From: Salminus brasiliensis | Lineage: Eukaryota; Chordata; Actinopteri; Characiformes; Bryconidae | Reading direction: 5' to 3' | NCBI RefSeq assembly: GCF_030463535.1 | Contig: NC_132879.1 | Span: 46,938,094 to 47,002,093 of the forward strand | Length of the DNA stretch: 64,000 nt | Part shown: one piece after another, positions 21,741-35,034 of the stretch | How the letters are laid out: each line of letters opens with the position of its first letter | Position numbering within the stretch: position 1 is the stretch's first letter | Notes under the pieces: generated by a model | The model's input: the letters and a program-made list of their open reading frames with translations, nothing else | What the model was told of the DNA's origin: nothing | The model's database searches: none | Position numbers and translations under genes: made by a program

Positions 21741-24700
21741 TGTAGTCACTTGCTCGTCCTACACAAGAAAACACAGCAGCATTAACGTTACGGTTACCGG
21801 ATTAGGTACTGATGTCTGGGATTAGCGTTAAACGACACTCCAGCTAATCCCAAAAGGTAGGCTAGCTATTAGATGGAGCGCCATCATCCCACAGAACCCA
21901 GAATCCACTGTTCTGCAGCTCGGAGCTGGGGGGGGGGGGTTTGGTGCATGGCTTTGGACATGGTTACTTTAGGTGTTGCTGCTCCAGTGGGTCTAATTCT
22001 GTTGACAGTGCTTTTCTGAGGAGATCATACAAACTATGTGTGCAGCTGAATGCTTGTGTCCACAACATGTGCACTGAAGTTACAGAATTTACTAAATACT
22101 TTACTACACTAATCCTTTCCCCCAGCTTATAGTAAGAATCTTACATTGAGATGTTTGTTGTTTTTTTTACTTATTTAACATTGATTTACAGTTGTTACCT
22201 TGTCTGATGCAACTAAGGGCCACCCCACCAGGAGAGGGTCAGGTAGAAGAGGAGATACTTGACAGTACTCACATCATTCAGATGCTGTAACAGTTATTCT
22301 TGCAATAATCCAATCAAACAATTTAAGTAGCTCAACACAAGTAATAGAACATGCTTTCTCTCAATTCAGCACAAAATGGCATTATTGCATACTGCAGTCT
22401 CAGAATGATTCATAATAAAGCACCTGTTTGCTGTTTTGATCTGCTGCAAATGTGATGCATAGCCAGACAGCGTTCCTGAGTAATCCTAGCCCATCCTCAT
22501 GAGCAGTGACTTCCAGGTCACTAATATTCTTTGATTTGTGTGCTGCAACTATCTTCAAATCCCACCACAGATTTTTTTGTGAGGTTCCAGGAGGTCTTCT
22601 GAAACCAAGCACTGGTGGTCTTGAGATTGTGTCCTGTTGGAAGGTCCACTGATACCCTGAGCTTCATCTTCCTGACAAGGCATGACGTTTTCCAGAGGAA
22701 GCAAAGTAGCCCCAGAGTATCTCTGAGACACCGCCATGCTTCACTGTACGCAGGGTGTTCCTTATCAGTGTGTGCTGTGTTATTCATCCTCCAGACATGC
22801 CTCTGATCTTTAGGCCTGAGAAGTTCCAGTTTTGTTCCTTCGCTCCGGCAGAACAGAATCCCAAAACTTCTGTGGAACTTTTCTGATAAGTTTGGATCAG
22901 CGGTATGTCTGGAGGAGGAAGAACGAAGCATATGCTTAAACGTACACAATGTCCAACAGTGAAGCTCAGTAATGCTCTGGGGCTAATATGCTTCCTCTGG
23001 CCCTGGAAACCAGCAGCTTGTGTATGGATTTTGTCAAGTATTAGGAAATTCTAGGAGAAAAAGTTATGCCTTCTGTGTGGAAGCTGAAGATTTTGTAGTG
23101 GAGCAGTTTACAGCTACAGTTCTATTGTCCAGTTGGTATTTCCTTCAAGCCGTTTGCATAGAAGCAGGAAATGAAGTGTCATTTGTGCAGTAAATATGTT
23201 AATTGACGTGTTAAACAACCTTAACTCGTCTCTAAAGGAACTGTGGCCATCATCACATCTGATGGACGAATGATTGTGGTGAGTATCTTTCACTTTTTCA
23301 AGCAAGTGTACTGTTATTGTACATTACCCTACCGAACCAATGCGGTGTGTGCTTTCAGGCATTCGTTGCAAAAGCTGTACTTTACTGTAAGAGCATCTAT
23401 GGCCTAAATAACGGTATTACTGTGTTGTGAAAGGCTCTCCACCAATTTTGGCATTATTGTGGCACTTCCAACCACTCATTCTTTATTACACCCATCATCG
23501 CTGTCACAGTACATGATGTCCTCAGTTTGGGAAGATTTTGTTGGCCAAGAATTTTCCGTCCCTGTTTAGCTTTTAGAGAGCTGTGTGGACATGTGTTGTT
23601 TTTTCAGATCAGATCTGATCATTTTCGTACACCGATCAGCGATCATATTAGCAATACGTTCATAATATTGAATAGGTCCCCATTGTGCCGCCAGAACAGA
23701 TTTGATTATCTGAGGCATGGACTCCAAAAGACTTCTGAAGGTATCCTGTGAGTTCTGAGGTGCCATTGATCCCGTCACTGGTTCACCGGTCGTCCTTTTT
23801 TGAACCACTCTTAGTAGGTACTGACCCATGCATACCAGATAAACCCCACAAGACCTGGCTGATGTTTTGGAGATGTTCTGATCCACTCGTCTAGTCATCA
23901 CACTCTTGACCCTAGTCAGAGTTGCTCAGCAGTGGAACAATATGGCAGTTGATGTCAGTATGGCATGTCTGATCTTATTCATGTACATATCTGCTGATAC
24001 AGATGCATAAACATAATGTTTGTATAAAGACTAGATGTAAGAAGTTGGACTGAACCCACCTAGGTTAGCATTACAGATACATTTCTGTAGAGTTACAAAA
24101 AAAAGTAAAAAGCAGATTTTTTCGTGCAGTAGTTCAGCATAACCTAAACATGCTGCTGTTATGGAGGACAATACCTCATCTAATACCAGGCCAATCAAAT
24201 CATCTGTCCAATACTTTTTGTTTGTTTATGTATTTATGTATTTTAATGCAATTATCCACTGATGCCAATATGACCGTGATCTTATCGTGCAGCCCTACTT
24301 TGTGTCATTCAGTGTTAATGTACCAGTGGTGCCAACCTTTCCCAGTCAAATAATTACAGCTAAGAACTGTTCAAAGCAAATATCGTTGTGACGAATGCTT
24401 TTGCTGCTCGTTTGCTGATGCACATGATTATATATACTGGATGTATATGTATATGTATACTGGATCGGCACACTCCCACTTTGTACCTGCAATTAGAACC
24501 CTGAAACGACCTGTGCACACCCAGGTCACTAAAACTCCGTCCGATACTGGCCAAAAACATTGAATTGTAAATGCACAATGCAAGCCTGCAAACCTTGTAA
24601 CGTACAGGCAGATGCTCGTATTACACTAAGTAGCAATACCTACCCTATCTAACCGAGGTTGTGTAGTCTTTACCATCAACACCTCCAGTTGCAGGCGTTA

Positions 24701-26131
24701 AGTAAATTTGTGTTTATTTACATTCCAGATTCAGACATTTAAGTAGCCTAGCATCTCTCTTTTTTTTAGGTGTATTAAGGCATGTGAAACGGTCAAAACA
24801 AAATTGTTCTAGGGTTTAAAAGAGGATAAAGATGGTATTAGACTGCTATCAGTATTGGCAGATGCTCTAGGTTGCAGTGTTTGTATTGGACATGAAAAAG
24901 TGTTGTTGCACCACCCCTAATACAAAGTCACTTACCCACACAAATGTGACCTATGAAGATCGGAACTGAGCAGTGAGGCTTGCAATGCAAATACAGCTTT
25001 AGAGTTTTCAGGGTTTGTCAGTAGAGTAGTGTGTATGTGAATGATCAGTACAGCTGACTGTGTGTTTGGATAATGTCAGAGGACAAAAGCTTCAGAAGTC
25101 TTTTGTACTTTTCAGGGAACGCTGAAGGGCTTCGACCAGACAATCAACCTTATCCTCGATGAAAGCCACGAGCGTGTATTCAGCTCTACCCAGGGAGTGG
25201 AGCAGGTTGTGCTGGGACTGTACATTGTTCGAGGAGATAATGTGTAAGTCATTCACAATGAAAGGGCTCTGCCATATGTTTACATGGATCCCGACATCTG
25301 CAAGTATTATTCTACACCAAATGGGCAAACAGAGATTTCCAGTAAAGCTGTTTAAAAAGTGGAGATGAAGAACATCAGTAACTCTGAGGAAATGAGTGTC
25401 TCCTTTTTTCCCTTTTTTTTTCGTCTAAAGCTGTGATGAAAGGAGGAGAAAAGGAGGCTAATTTAGGGTGGGGATGTTTAGAAAAATAAACCGCAGAAGA
25501 ACTGCATTGCTCCTTTGCTTTGCTACATGTCTGTAGACACCAGCTCATCCGACGTGTCTTCTGAAATCAAGGGTATTAACAGAGAGTTTGTTCCTTATTT
25601 GCTACATTCTCAGCCTCTACTCTTCTATAAAGATTTTACACTAGGTGTTTAAACATTTGTTGTGAAGATTTGATTGCATTTAAGCAGAAGAGCATGAGTG
25701 AGGTTAGTTATTGATGTTGGGAGCTCATGCCAGAGCTATTTAGTGGAGCTCTATCATTACAGAGAATGTAGTTCATCTGCAACACAGTTCATTGCTTGGG
25801 GGCTTAATGCTGAATTCATTACTTAGAAGGGGTGTCTGGAGATCTTTGGACATACAAATGTAAATGGAGTTCTCAGAAGAGGTGTACAGGAAAAGTGCAT
25901 CATTAAGCTGGGCTGAAAGTTAATGCGAATGCAACATTACTAAAGCCAGGCTATTTTAATGCCACTTGATCTCTTTTGATGTTTATCCCCTCTTTCAGCA
26001 AGTGAGATTGCGTGTGAAAACACTTGTCTATGTGTTGCAGGGCTGTGATTGGTGAAATCGATGAGGAAACAGACTCAGCGCTGGATCTCGGCAACATAAG
26101 GGCAGAACCACTTAACTCTGTGGTGCATTAA
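21321..26131 (+). CDS. lsm8: LSM8, U6 snRNA-associated Sm-like protein, complete, 4 exons
   Basis: Subunit that distinguishes the nuclear LSM2-8 ring, which binds the oligo-U 3' end of U6 snRNA, chaperones U4/U6 assembly and takes part in nuclear RNA decay. Exons 21321-21351, 23238-23278, 25116-25243 and 26041-26131 splice with consistent phase to 96 codons plus stop, the same length as the human protein. The sequence is nearly invariant: MSTALESYINRTVAI at the N-terminus, the Sm1 motif (VAIITSDGRMIVGTLKGFDQ and TINLILDESHERVF), the Sm2 motif (LYIVRGDNVAVIGEID) and the end IRAEPLNSVVH. Human ends in SVAH, so the penultimate region differs by one residue. Start chosen as the only ATG in frame with homology to the family. 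Confidence 0.97.
22430..23110 (-). pseudogene. Decayed Tc1-type transposase in lsm8 intron 1
   Basis: Minus-strand reading around 22690-22800 gives VWRMNNTAHTDKEHPAYSEA then WRCLRDTLGLLCF, a degraded version of the Tc1 '[24 protein letters not shown]' segment, and the rest resembles other Tc1 pieces with frameshifts. No terminal repeats were identified. Located between lsm8 exons 1 and 2. Confidence 0.6.
23628..23920 (-). mobile_element. Tc1/mariner-type relic, internally deleted (copy 2)
   Basis: Opens with the terminal repeat TACACCGATCAG. Minus-strand frames show a helix-turn-helix segment (DQNISKTSARSCGVYLV..GQYLLRVVQK) fused almost directly to a C-terminal piece (SMAPQNSQDTFRSLLESMPQ). 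The DDE core is absent. Same family as 171-670 and 32766-33232. Lies in lsm8 intron 2. Confidence 0.65.
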
Positions 26132-26360
26132 CTTTCCCCAAAGCGGGTAAAAGAAAGGACTCATTCCTTGAGGTTAGAAAATGGAAATGTTTGCCTGAGT
26201 AGGTCCTCCTTCCTCTCAACTGAACATCATACCAGTGGATTATCCCAGTGGGGCAGAAACCATTTCCATTTTGCTTCATTTCTTTTCCTTTTTTTTTTTT
26301 TTAATCTGTAGAAAATAGACTTTAATGCTTAACTTTTTATGTGTTTGGAAAAAAAGAGAA

Positions 26361-26366
26361 AATAAA
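26361..26366 (+). terminator. lsm8 polyadenylation signal AATAAA
   Basis: Canonical AATAAA about 230 bp after the lsm8 stop codon, preceded by a T-rich stretch. A plausible 3' end; not experimentally shown here. Confidence 0.6.
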
Positions 26367-26469
26367 ATGTGGAAGTATTTGGTGTAACAATGCTTTTCTT
26401 TATATGGAGCTTAGTTCTGCACAAATGTGAATTCTTCCTGGTCATATTAAGCACAATTCCAATCAGAAT

Positions 26470-26930
26470 GTTATGACCACCCTGGTTTCAATGAGCTTGG
26501 GCCATTTGATCAGCGCCATTTGTAGTTCTGTTTGTCTGTAGTCCATCTGTTTCTCTGCATACTCTGTTAGCCTCCTTTCACCCTGTTCTTCATTGGTCAG
26601 GACTCCACAGGACCACCACAGAGTAGGTACTCAGCACTGCAGCGACACGCTGACATGGTGGTGTTGGTGTGTATTGTGCTAGTGCAGCTGTGCTGCTGGA
26701 GTGTTTTTTTTTAACTCCACTCACTGTCCACTTTCGTTAGATACTTATATCTCGTTGCTCCACTTTGTAGATGTAAAGTCAGACAGGAGCTCATCTGCTG
26801 CTGCAGTTTGAGTTGGACATCCTCTAGTCCTTCATTAGTGGTCACAGGACATTGTTGGCTAAATATTTCATTATTATATACAGACAATTCTCAGTCCAGC
26901 AGTAATGCTGAGAAGTTTTTCTCCGCAGAG
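26470..26930. repeat. Dispersed fish repeat (half copy)
   Basis: Contains the words GTCAGGACTCCACAGGACCACCACAGAG, CTGACATGGTGGTGTTGGTG, CACTCACTGTCCACTTTCGTTAG and GTAGATGTAAAGTCAGACAGGAGC, which I recognise as a repeat common in catfish and characin genomes. No coding capacity. It is followed by an inverted fragment of the family at 20345. Confidence 0.6.
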
Positions 26931-27299
26931 ACCACCTCATCCAAAAACAGCTCACAAGAATTTGCTTTTATGTCCTCCTCCACCCTGATCAGTGTTTTGG
27001 TCTTATTTTGAATGTTGTTTAAAAGTCTTTGGCAGCAGTTTGGGTAAAATTTGCACCCATTGCTGTCACAGATGTGCAAATGCACATGCGTTTTTTCTAG
27101 GCCCTGTAGAAAGGTCATGCCAATACTCTTTCGAGTAGATAAACACAAACCTGTTGGCACCATACCCAGTAATGGTGTCTTGATACCTTTGTCCATACAG
27201 CATACCCAGATAGCGAGCATATATGGACCCATCTGACCGTTTGCCACTGCTGTTCTAGCTTCAGCCACCCAGATAATTGCCATGCCTTCAAGATCTCAC

Positions 27300-28550
27300 T
27301 AGTTTAATCTTCTCACCAGGTCTGATATTAAATTATTTAGTTGAAAATGTTGCTGAAACTGAAGAAAAATATGTATAAAGTTTTTTAAGGATAGCAAAAG
27401 TAGGAAAGGCAAGTAAAAACTGACTGTTGGTGAAAAACAAGTGATGAAAAGTGGCATTATGTCTAATACTCTGCTTAACCACCTGTGGGCTGCCCTGAAA
27501 AAGGCTGAGCAAAATGCCAGTGGACCACCATGCTATCAGAAGAGAAAAAGATGGAGAAAGAGATTAGTGAGGACAATGTGAGCTGAGTCCTGGTCGTAGT
27601 CTGTCACATATGCTTAAATGTAAGTTCTGAGTCGTTAGAGTGTTGGAACAAGGCACCAGATCTTCAGGAGAACTTTAAAAGCATACTAAAAATGAAACTG
27701 GGTCAAGTGAAAAGTAAAGCACAGGGCAGTTGTTTTGGTCATCTGATATTTAGATTTGTTCCCCCACAGCAGAACATGCTAAAATCACAATAGGCTTCAC
27801 TCTGACTGTGTGATAATATGCTAAAACCCCACAGAAAATGAAGTGACATTAAAGTTGTCATTTACTGTATAAACAAAAATAAACCAAAACGAATGAATAG
27901 TCATCAAGTAAAACACACAAACAAACACAATAATAATAAAGCATCTGAAGAGTTAAATATTACCACCAGGTGGCACCATAACACCATGTTAGTAACAGTT
28001 TAAAGCGCAGGAAAAATAACACACTACTGTCCAAAAGCTTCCCAAAATACAGAGCCGGTTTGTTGAAGGTTCAGAACTTTAGTTTATTGTGATCCACCCT
28101 ACGACTCCCTATACTATAAATGAGTTCCACTCATATTTTAGAGCTGTTAAACAAATGAGATCAGAATGATGAGCTACAGATAATTTCTTAATTAATTATA
28201 AAAGGTGTGTAACAACTAGAATGACAATAAACTTTTAAAATCTTTAGATAAAATACAGTGTGTGATTGAGCAGTTAGTGGCTTCTTGGTGATCTTAAAAA
28301 TATTGAATAAAACGTCTTAAAATAAAATAGTGTCTCTAACCTGTAGTATTTCAATCTACGCTGTATAACTTATTAAATAAAATAACAGCAGTCCTCAAAA
28401 TAGCATGCTCAAATATATGTTCTCTTCCAAGCATATAATACACAGTACTGTATCCTCTTCCATAAAGGCTCTTCAAATTATCAGAAATAAAGAAAGCGAC
28501 CACAGTGACTCCATTGTTCTTCCAGCTGGCTGCAGTGGAAAAGACAAGGG
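27300..28550. other. Intergenic spacer between convergent lsm8 and tymp
   Basis: AT-rich, no gene or strong repeat seen. The tymp 3' UTR must lie in its right part; a minus-strand AATAAA (TTTATT on the plus strand) is present at 28083-28088. Confidence 0.4.
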
Positions 28551-31500
28551 TCAGTTCGGTTGGATGAACTCTACCACTCGGACATTGGCCTGGTAACTGT
28601 CTCCATTTCCAATAATCAAACTTCCTTGCAGGTCCGCGCGCTGATCTGGACTCAGAACTGGACAGTCATGATGGATCCTGATCCAGGACTGACCTGCCAA
28701 GCAAATCAATGTTTGTCATTGTCTTTTCTGGTAAACATATGCACACACACACACACATACTCACACAGACTGGTCCTAATACTCACCTTTATGTACTTGT
28801 TGACCTAAGTCCACTAGAAGCTCCGCCCCCACGCTGTGGTTGATTGACTCCCCAGCCCTGGTACGGCCAGCTCCTAATCTGTGCAGCACTGTGGCTATGA
28901 CCATGCCATCTATGTCCAGAACGGTCCCTGGAAATCATATAGTGCCATGCTGACCGCTGAGAAAATCACTTAGTGTGCTGTACAGTGGTTGTGCTAGGGC
29001 ATTAAAACGCCTCACAGCAGGTGTATTGAAAAGGGGCCATATTCTATATTTTCTAGTGTTTTTATATTTCAAGAGGTTTTATATGAACAATATAAAATAA
29101 TTATGTATAGATTATATATATATATATGTATAGATTATTTTCAGTACAACAACTGTCCTCTGGATGGTGGCTATGGTGCTAGCAGTACCACATTAGTCAG
29201 TGATTAAGTGAGTGATTTACAGCAAATGAGTGTTCTTGACATATTACCATCATCCAGAACCTGAAGCTGCGTCTGATACTCTGCAGGTCTTAGGTGTTTG
29301 GAGTAATCAGTCGTTTCTGAGCAGAGGGAGTGGGCAATATGTGTGGACACCCCTTGGGCCTCCAGCATGGCCTGGAACTTGCGCAGGGCTGCCCCATTTG
29401 TCAAGACCTCTGCAATCATCATCTGTCCTCTCTCTGGAGTAGGTGATCGATTGCTCATCCACAGCAGGAAGCCACCTACACACAACCACATGCTGTGAGT
29501 AGTCACTGCTGTTTCTTGTTCTGCAACTTGTATTAAGCCCACCTGAGGTTTTGTCCTGAACCTGGGGCCGATTTTTCAAATGCTACTAAAGCAAGACACA
29601 GAAGCAAGACAGAACAGACCGTTTTGTGGCACTGAATACACCAGCGATTGCTGCTGGTGCTGTTTTAGGTTGGTGCACCTTCTCATTGAACTGCTGCTAA
29701 TGCACCATTATCGAAGAGAGAGGACCACCCTACCCACTCAGAGAGAGCAAGGCCAATGACACTCTCTCGGGATTGCAGGCGCAGATGGCTGTGACATCAC
29801 TGAGGATTGACTGGAGGTCTTTTACCTTATAGAAATCCAGGTTATATTTCTAGACAGTACTAATCCATATATGTTTATTCCCAATTTCTACATTTTGTGC
29901 AGATGAAAAAATCAGACATCAGCACCTCTAAAAATAATGTCACCAGCAAAAAGTAAATGAGAACAATAAGGCACACAGGTACAATCAGGGTTCAATCAAG
30001 AGTTTTCAGTGTGATCCTCTTGATCTTATTCAACATTTTACATAAAGATAATCTGATACAATGTTTAATTAGTTACAGAAAACAAGATTCTTATTTAGAA
30101 AATGTAATATTAAAGATCTTTTTTCATTAAGGAGCCAATATCACCGTCTTTGTATTTTGAATCAAGACCATAGGCTGTGTATTAGCCTCTACCTGTTTCT
30201 GTATTAGGAGGTACAAGCCTATTCATGTTTACCCCTAAACAGCCAGAGGGCCAAAGGTGTCATCACTAACTTTGGTTACTTTGCTTACTCACAGTGATTT
30301 TCCCAGATATTTGAAATAACATCTTATCTACAGCCAGCTGATCAGTAAAGGTGGCATATTTGCATAAACAGGTATTGAGTATTGTTATTGGGCTGGAGCC
30401 AAACCAGTATAGGTGGCATATCAGTATCAAAGGGAATTGGTATTAGGCTGGAGTTTAACCAGTGGAGCTGGCATCAGGGGGAATTGGTATTGGGCTGAAA
30501 ATCAGAAAATCCTGTGTTGTCTATCAGAGATTAATAAGAATGAATCTGATCCATGTCATAAATCTAACATAAGACAGCTCACATGCAGACTGTGATCTTC
30601 CTGTGAGGTAGTCAAGTGTGTGAGTAGCAGCCTAACTTTGAGATGCACAACTGAAGTGCTTCAGTTAAAAACAGCTTATTTTAAAACGAATACTAATTTG
30701 TACAGAAAATACAGATATCGGATTGGAATCAGCTGATACTTATCTTACTTACCTAATGATTTAACCAGTTCCTTCAGGTCATCAGGGCCCTGCCCTTTGA
30801 GGCATTTCAAGGCTTCACATACCTCCAAAGCATTTCCCACACAATGGCCAATGGGAGCATCCATTCTGCTGAGCACCGCCCCTGTCTTCATACCTAAACT
30901 GTTTCCCACGGTAACCTGCAAATAAAGTACACTAATTGTGGGAGTACCCTACTGTCTGTGAAAGTACAGTACGTTCACACACACAGACACACACATACAC
31001 CTGATTAACTGTGTCTCACCAGTGACTGGGCGAGGGTCCGAGCGCTGTTCAGGTCTTTATACAGGGCAGCCCTACCGAACTTCACATCTAACAAAAGTGC
31101 ACACAGACGCTCAGCTCCTTTCTTTGAGATGATAGAGCCTGATTAAAAAAAACACAAGAGGTGCTGTTAAAATATGTTTTTTTATTACAATAAGGAGTAC
31201 AATCCAGGAGTAAATATAATATAATAAACTAGAGGCCAAATGGTATTTTTCTATATTTTGAGCATTCTGGGAAGATTTACGCTATTAAATGTTATTAAAA
31301 TTAAATATATAATAATACTCAGTAATTACTCAGTAGTAACTCTGTTTTATATATGTGAGCAGACATCTGCCCCTACAGTGTTTTCTACTAAATCAAGGGC
31401 AATCATAGATAGTGTGTCTCCACTTTGCCCCAATAGCAGCCTCTACACCTTTTGGGAAGGCTTAATACCACACTCTTAAAAATACAAGTTATTTAAATGA

Positions 31501-34500
31501 TATTTTGTTGAGCGATGCCATAGAAGAACCACTTTGGTTCCATAAAGAACCATGTTTGTAATAGAGATGTGTGTGTTTGTGTGTGTGTGTGAAGAACCTT
31601 TAAATTGGTTAAGATTTCTTTAGGCTTTTAAAAGGTTTTTCCACACACCTCTGGTTCTTTTTGGAACCAAAACTTAATCCCTCTCCAGGAAACCAGTCTT
31701 ATATGTTGTAACATTGCTGTAATGATTTGATTGCATTCAGCGACAAAAAGATTAGTGAGGTCAGTGTACTGATGCTGGATAATTACTTCTGGATCACAAA
31801 TGCCACTCTAACACATCCCAGATCTATTCCATGGGACTCCATGTCTACAGAGAGCTGCTCAGAGCTTCCCATTCTATTAGTAATGGTTTTCTATGGAGAT
31901 TAGACCGTCTGCATGAGCACTTTTATCAGTCCTAGGAACTAATCTCAGCAGCTGCCTGTTGGCTTCTGTGATAAGTGTTATTCCATCAGCACAAAATTTG
32001 CAACTGATCTCACCCGTAATAAGTGGCAGACTGTCCACGGTAGCAGTGGCGTCTCGGAGAGCATACAGAACTCTGTCTGCAGGCACCAGATTCTCCGTCT
32101 GACCCACAATGCAACAGCCCACATCCTGCAGTATCTGCCTCACCTACCCACACAAACACAGGCTAGTTCAGAATTGCGTCTTGGAAGAGCACTGCTCAAG
32201 AGGTCAGTACATGACATTTTATGTCTAGTATTGCTCACAAGCACCATCAGTTAAAGTTAGTAACAGATTAACTAACAACAACAGTTTCTCGAAAGTGTGT
32301 GTGATCTGTACCTGCTCTACAGTCTGGTGGATGTTGAACCCTGGGATGGACTCCAGCTTGTCCAGTGTGCCTCCAGTATGTGCTAGTGCACGTCCACTTA
32401 TCATAGGGACCTGCCGGATCCAGCAAATGATAAAACTGGTACATCTATTATAATATAATATGACCATCTATAGATGCTGTTAGAACACAGAGAATTATTG
32501 CTATATATTGACTGGTAATATTGCAGTATAAGCAATATTATTAAATGGTAATGTCTAGAAACACTGGCCTGTTTGTTGGCCAAAAGTGTTATTACAAACT
32601 TATATTAAAAAAAAGCTCCACCAGTTTCTACAGACACCCATGTAGTTACTAAGTAATACACCTTAAGCCTTTGAGTGCAATCTTACCAAATCCTAATCTA
32701 ACATCAGCGGCCTCCAGTCCAACACCTGTGGGGAAATGTCGAAATGCTCGAAGACTAGGGGAAGCTACACCGTTCAGCCAATACAGTAGTACCACCTGCC
32801 TAATAATGAGTAGGTCTCCCTTTGTGCCACCACAACAGATCTGACGAGATTCAAGGCATGGACTCCACAAGACCTCTAAAGGCATCTGGTTGTATCTGGC
32901 ACCAAGACGTTGGCAGCAGATCCTTTAAGTCCTGCATGGATCGCATCAGTGAATCCTGAAAGCCCATGAACCTTGTTGTCGGTTCAGCGGTTGTCGTTTA
33001 TAAGATCACTTTTAACAGGTAGTGACCACTGCGTACCAGGAACACCACACAAGACCTGCCTGATGTTTTGGAGATGCTCTGAGCCAGTCGTCTAGCCGTC
33101 ATTTTTGCTGCTTTGCAGTCTTGACTTGCACCTTCAAGAACTGACTTGCTACCTAATAAATCCCACCCTCTGACAGATGCCACTGTAGATGAAGATAATC
33201 AATGTTTTTCCCTTTGCCTGTCAGGGGTACTGACAGGGGTAAGGCAGGAAATAAAACCCAGCTAGTGAGTCAGCCTAGAGAGAATAGGGCATGGGAAATT
33301 AATGGGAGACTGGATGGAGACAGATAGGAGATCAGACAAGATCAGACAAAGGGGCTGAATTGCACATGTGACAAGAGAGAGGACACTGGCCGGAAGAGGA
33401 ACCCGGACAGAAGACATTACTTTGTGATAATCTTTGTTACATTACTTTCAGTACATTCACAAGAAACCACCACCCTTTCTTACCTTGCATCCGCAGGCAG
33501 CCAAAGCAGGGGCCAGGGGCAGGCTGACCTTGTCTCCAACTCCACCTGTTGAGTGTTTGTCCACCACAAGTCCCGCCCACTCTTCAGGCCAATGGAAAAC
33601 ATCCCCTGACATCATCATTTCCTTTGTCAGCGCTAGGGTTTCCTCTGCCACCATACCCTTCATCCACATGGCCATAAGCATGGCACCTTCAAAATACACC
33701 ATTGAATAAATTCAAGTTTCAACTGAGCTCCTAAATTAATAATCAGTTCATATCAACAGTAATCACCTCTCTACCCTTTCTACTCCATCCCATGGATTTT
33801 GCATCTTGAAATACACTATCTGTCCAAATATTTTCTATGGATCCAGTCAGCTATTCTAAGGTTGCACACATTGCTGACAAAGATGCACACATGCACACAC
33901 CCACACAGCATGTCTAGGCCCTGTTGAGAAATACTTACAATAGAACAGGACTCTCTGGAGGAGAGAACCTGTTGGTGTCACGCCTAATGCCATGCGTGGG
34001 CTAGAAGGGTGTAAAGCCCCCAGCAGAGAGCTGTGGAGCAGTGGAACCGTGTCCTCTGAAATGATGGTGCTCCAACAAATGCTTATGAGATGAATTAGGG
34101 AGTTTGGGATGAGGTGGGGTGCTGATCATCGAACATCCTGACCTCCATGCAGGATTAACTCTTTTAAATACCCTTGATTTTGTAAGAAATGATGAATTGT
34201 ATTTCATTATGAATTGTATTTCCTTCAACTGTATTTTCTTTATGATGGTGACGGTAGGAACCATGATTTCTAATGCAAAAGTAGTCATTTCATTTTAGTT
34301 GAATTTTATATGTAATGTAGATAATTGTGCAACATAATTGTAACCAATTGTAACTTTTTTAATTGCTGTTTTTAGAAGAACTGAACTTCCTGCCACCACC
34401 ACTGTCTACAATAATCACAGGGTGCATTTCTCTGGAACATCATTCACATAAAACCACTCTGAATGTCTTTGTTTATATAGTAATAATTAAATCAGTGTTT

Positions 34501-35034
34501 TTTTTTAACTCTCCTCTCCTCTCTTTCTTCGGGTGGGTAGATGGCTCTCTCACCCCACATTGCTTCAGTGTGCATCATAGCTAGGAAGCCGGTGTCATCA
34601 CTACAAAAAAAAAAATTAAAAGAGGCTGTTGCGTTGCGGGAGGGTAGCTCTCCAGGAGACCACTGGATTAAATTATGCAGGTTTTTAAAAAAAGGATGGA
34701 ATTCTCCTGCCCCCTACATTAGGGACATTATTCCAATATTCCAATAATATTATGATACAGCCCAACTTCCTACATCATATCGGATCCTACCTTTGACCTG
34801 TCTTACCTTTGACATAACCTCAAATTTTACAGAAATGACCTTGAGTTGTGTTGAGACTGGCAACTTGTGTGGAGTATCCCTACCCAGTGTGAACCCACCT
34901 ATTTGACTTTCCTGAATGGTGTTCAATGTTACTCCTTGGATAAAAGCACGGATCTCCGCGGAACTGAGCTGACCACCATCACGTTTCCGCCTGATCATCT
35001 CCTGGTAGTTGACAACACTTTCCGTCTGTGCCAT
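28551..35034 (-). CDS. tymp: Thymidine phosphorylase, complete, 9 coding exons
   Basis: Cytosolic homodimeric enzyme that converts thymidine and phosphate to thymine and 2-deoxyribose-1-phosphate (pyrimidine salvage and catabolism). Exons on the minus strand: 35034-34899, 33686-33484, 32410-32312, 32143-32014, 31138-31020, 30915-30753, 29475-29248, 28927-28787, 28693-28551; total 1362 nt, 453 aa (human 482). All junctions are GT-AG with matching phase. Signatures: the phosphate-binding [31 protein letters not shown]-like [17 protein letters not shown], and [14 protein letters not shown] then SIISKK, which supply the catalytic/substrate Arg, Ser and Lys. The C-terminal domain ([26 protein letters not shown]) is intact. 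The N-terminus ([20 protein letters not shown]) is shorter than in human. Several introns hold repeats. Confidence 0.96.
32766..33232 (-). mobile_element. Tc1/mariner-type relic, internally deleted (copy 3)
   Basis: Left end TACACCGTTCAGCC; minus strand carries the helix-turn-helix region ([20 protein letters not shown], about 33060-33110) next to a C-terminal remnant (ATGGACTCCACAAGACCTC, GATCCTTTAAGTCCTGCATG on the plus strand). The right end fades out after CCTGTCAGGGG. In the tymp intron between exons 2 and 3. Confidence 0.65.
33800..34180 (-). repeat. Inverted copy of the 20345 repeat family
   Basis: The words GGGCTAGAAGGGTGTAAAGCCCCCAGCAG, GGAACCGTGTCCTCTG and TACCCTTGATTT are the reverse complement of the copy at 20345-20825. 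In tymp intron 1. Confidence 0.65.

Noticed and set aside
22521-22949. 142-codon minus-strand frame as a possible gene
   Set aside because: Its text is a frameshifted Tc1 transposase block, not a host gene.
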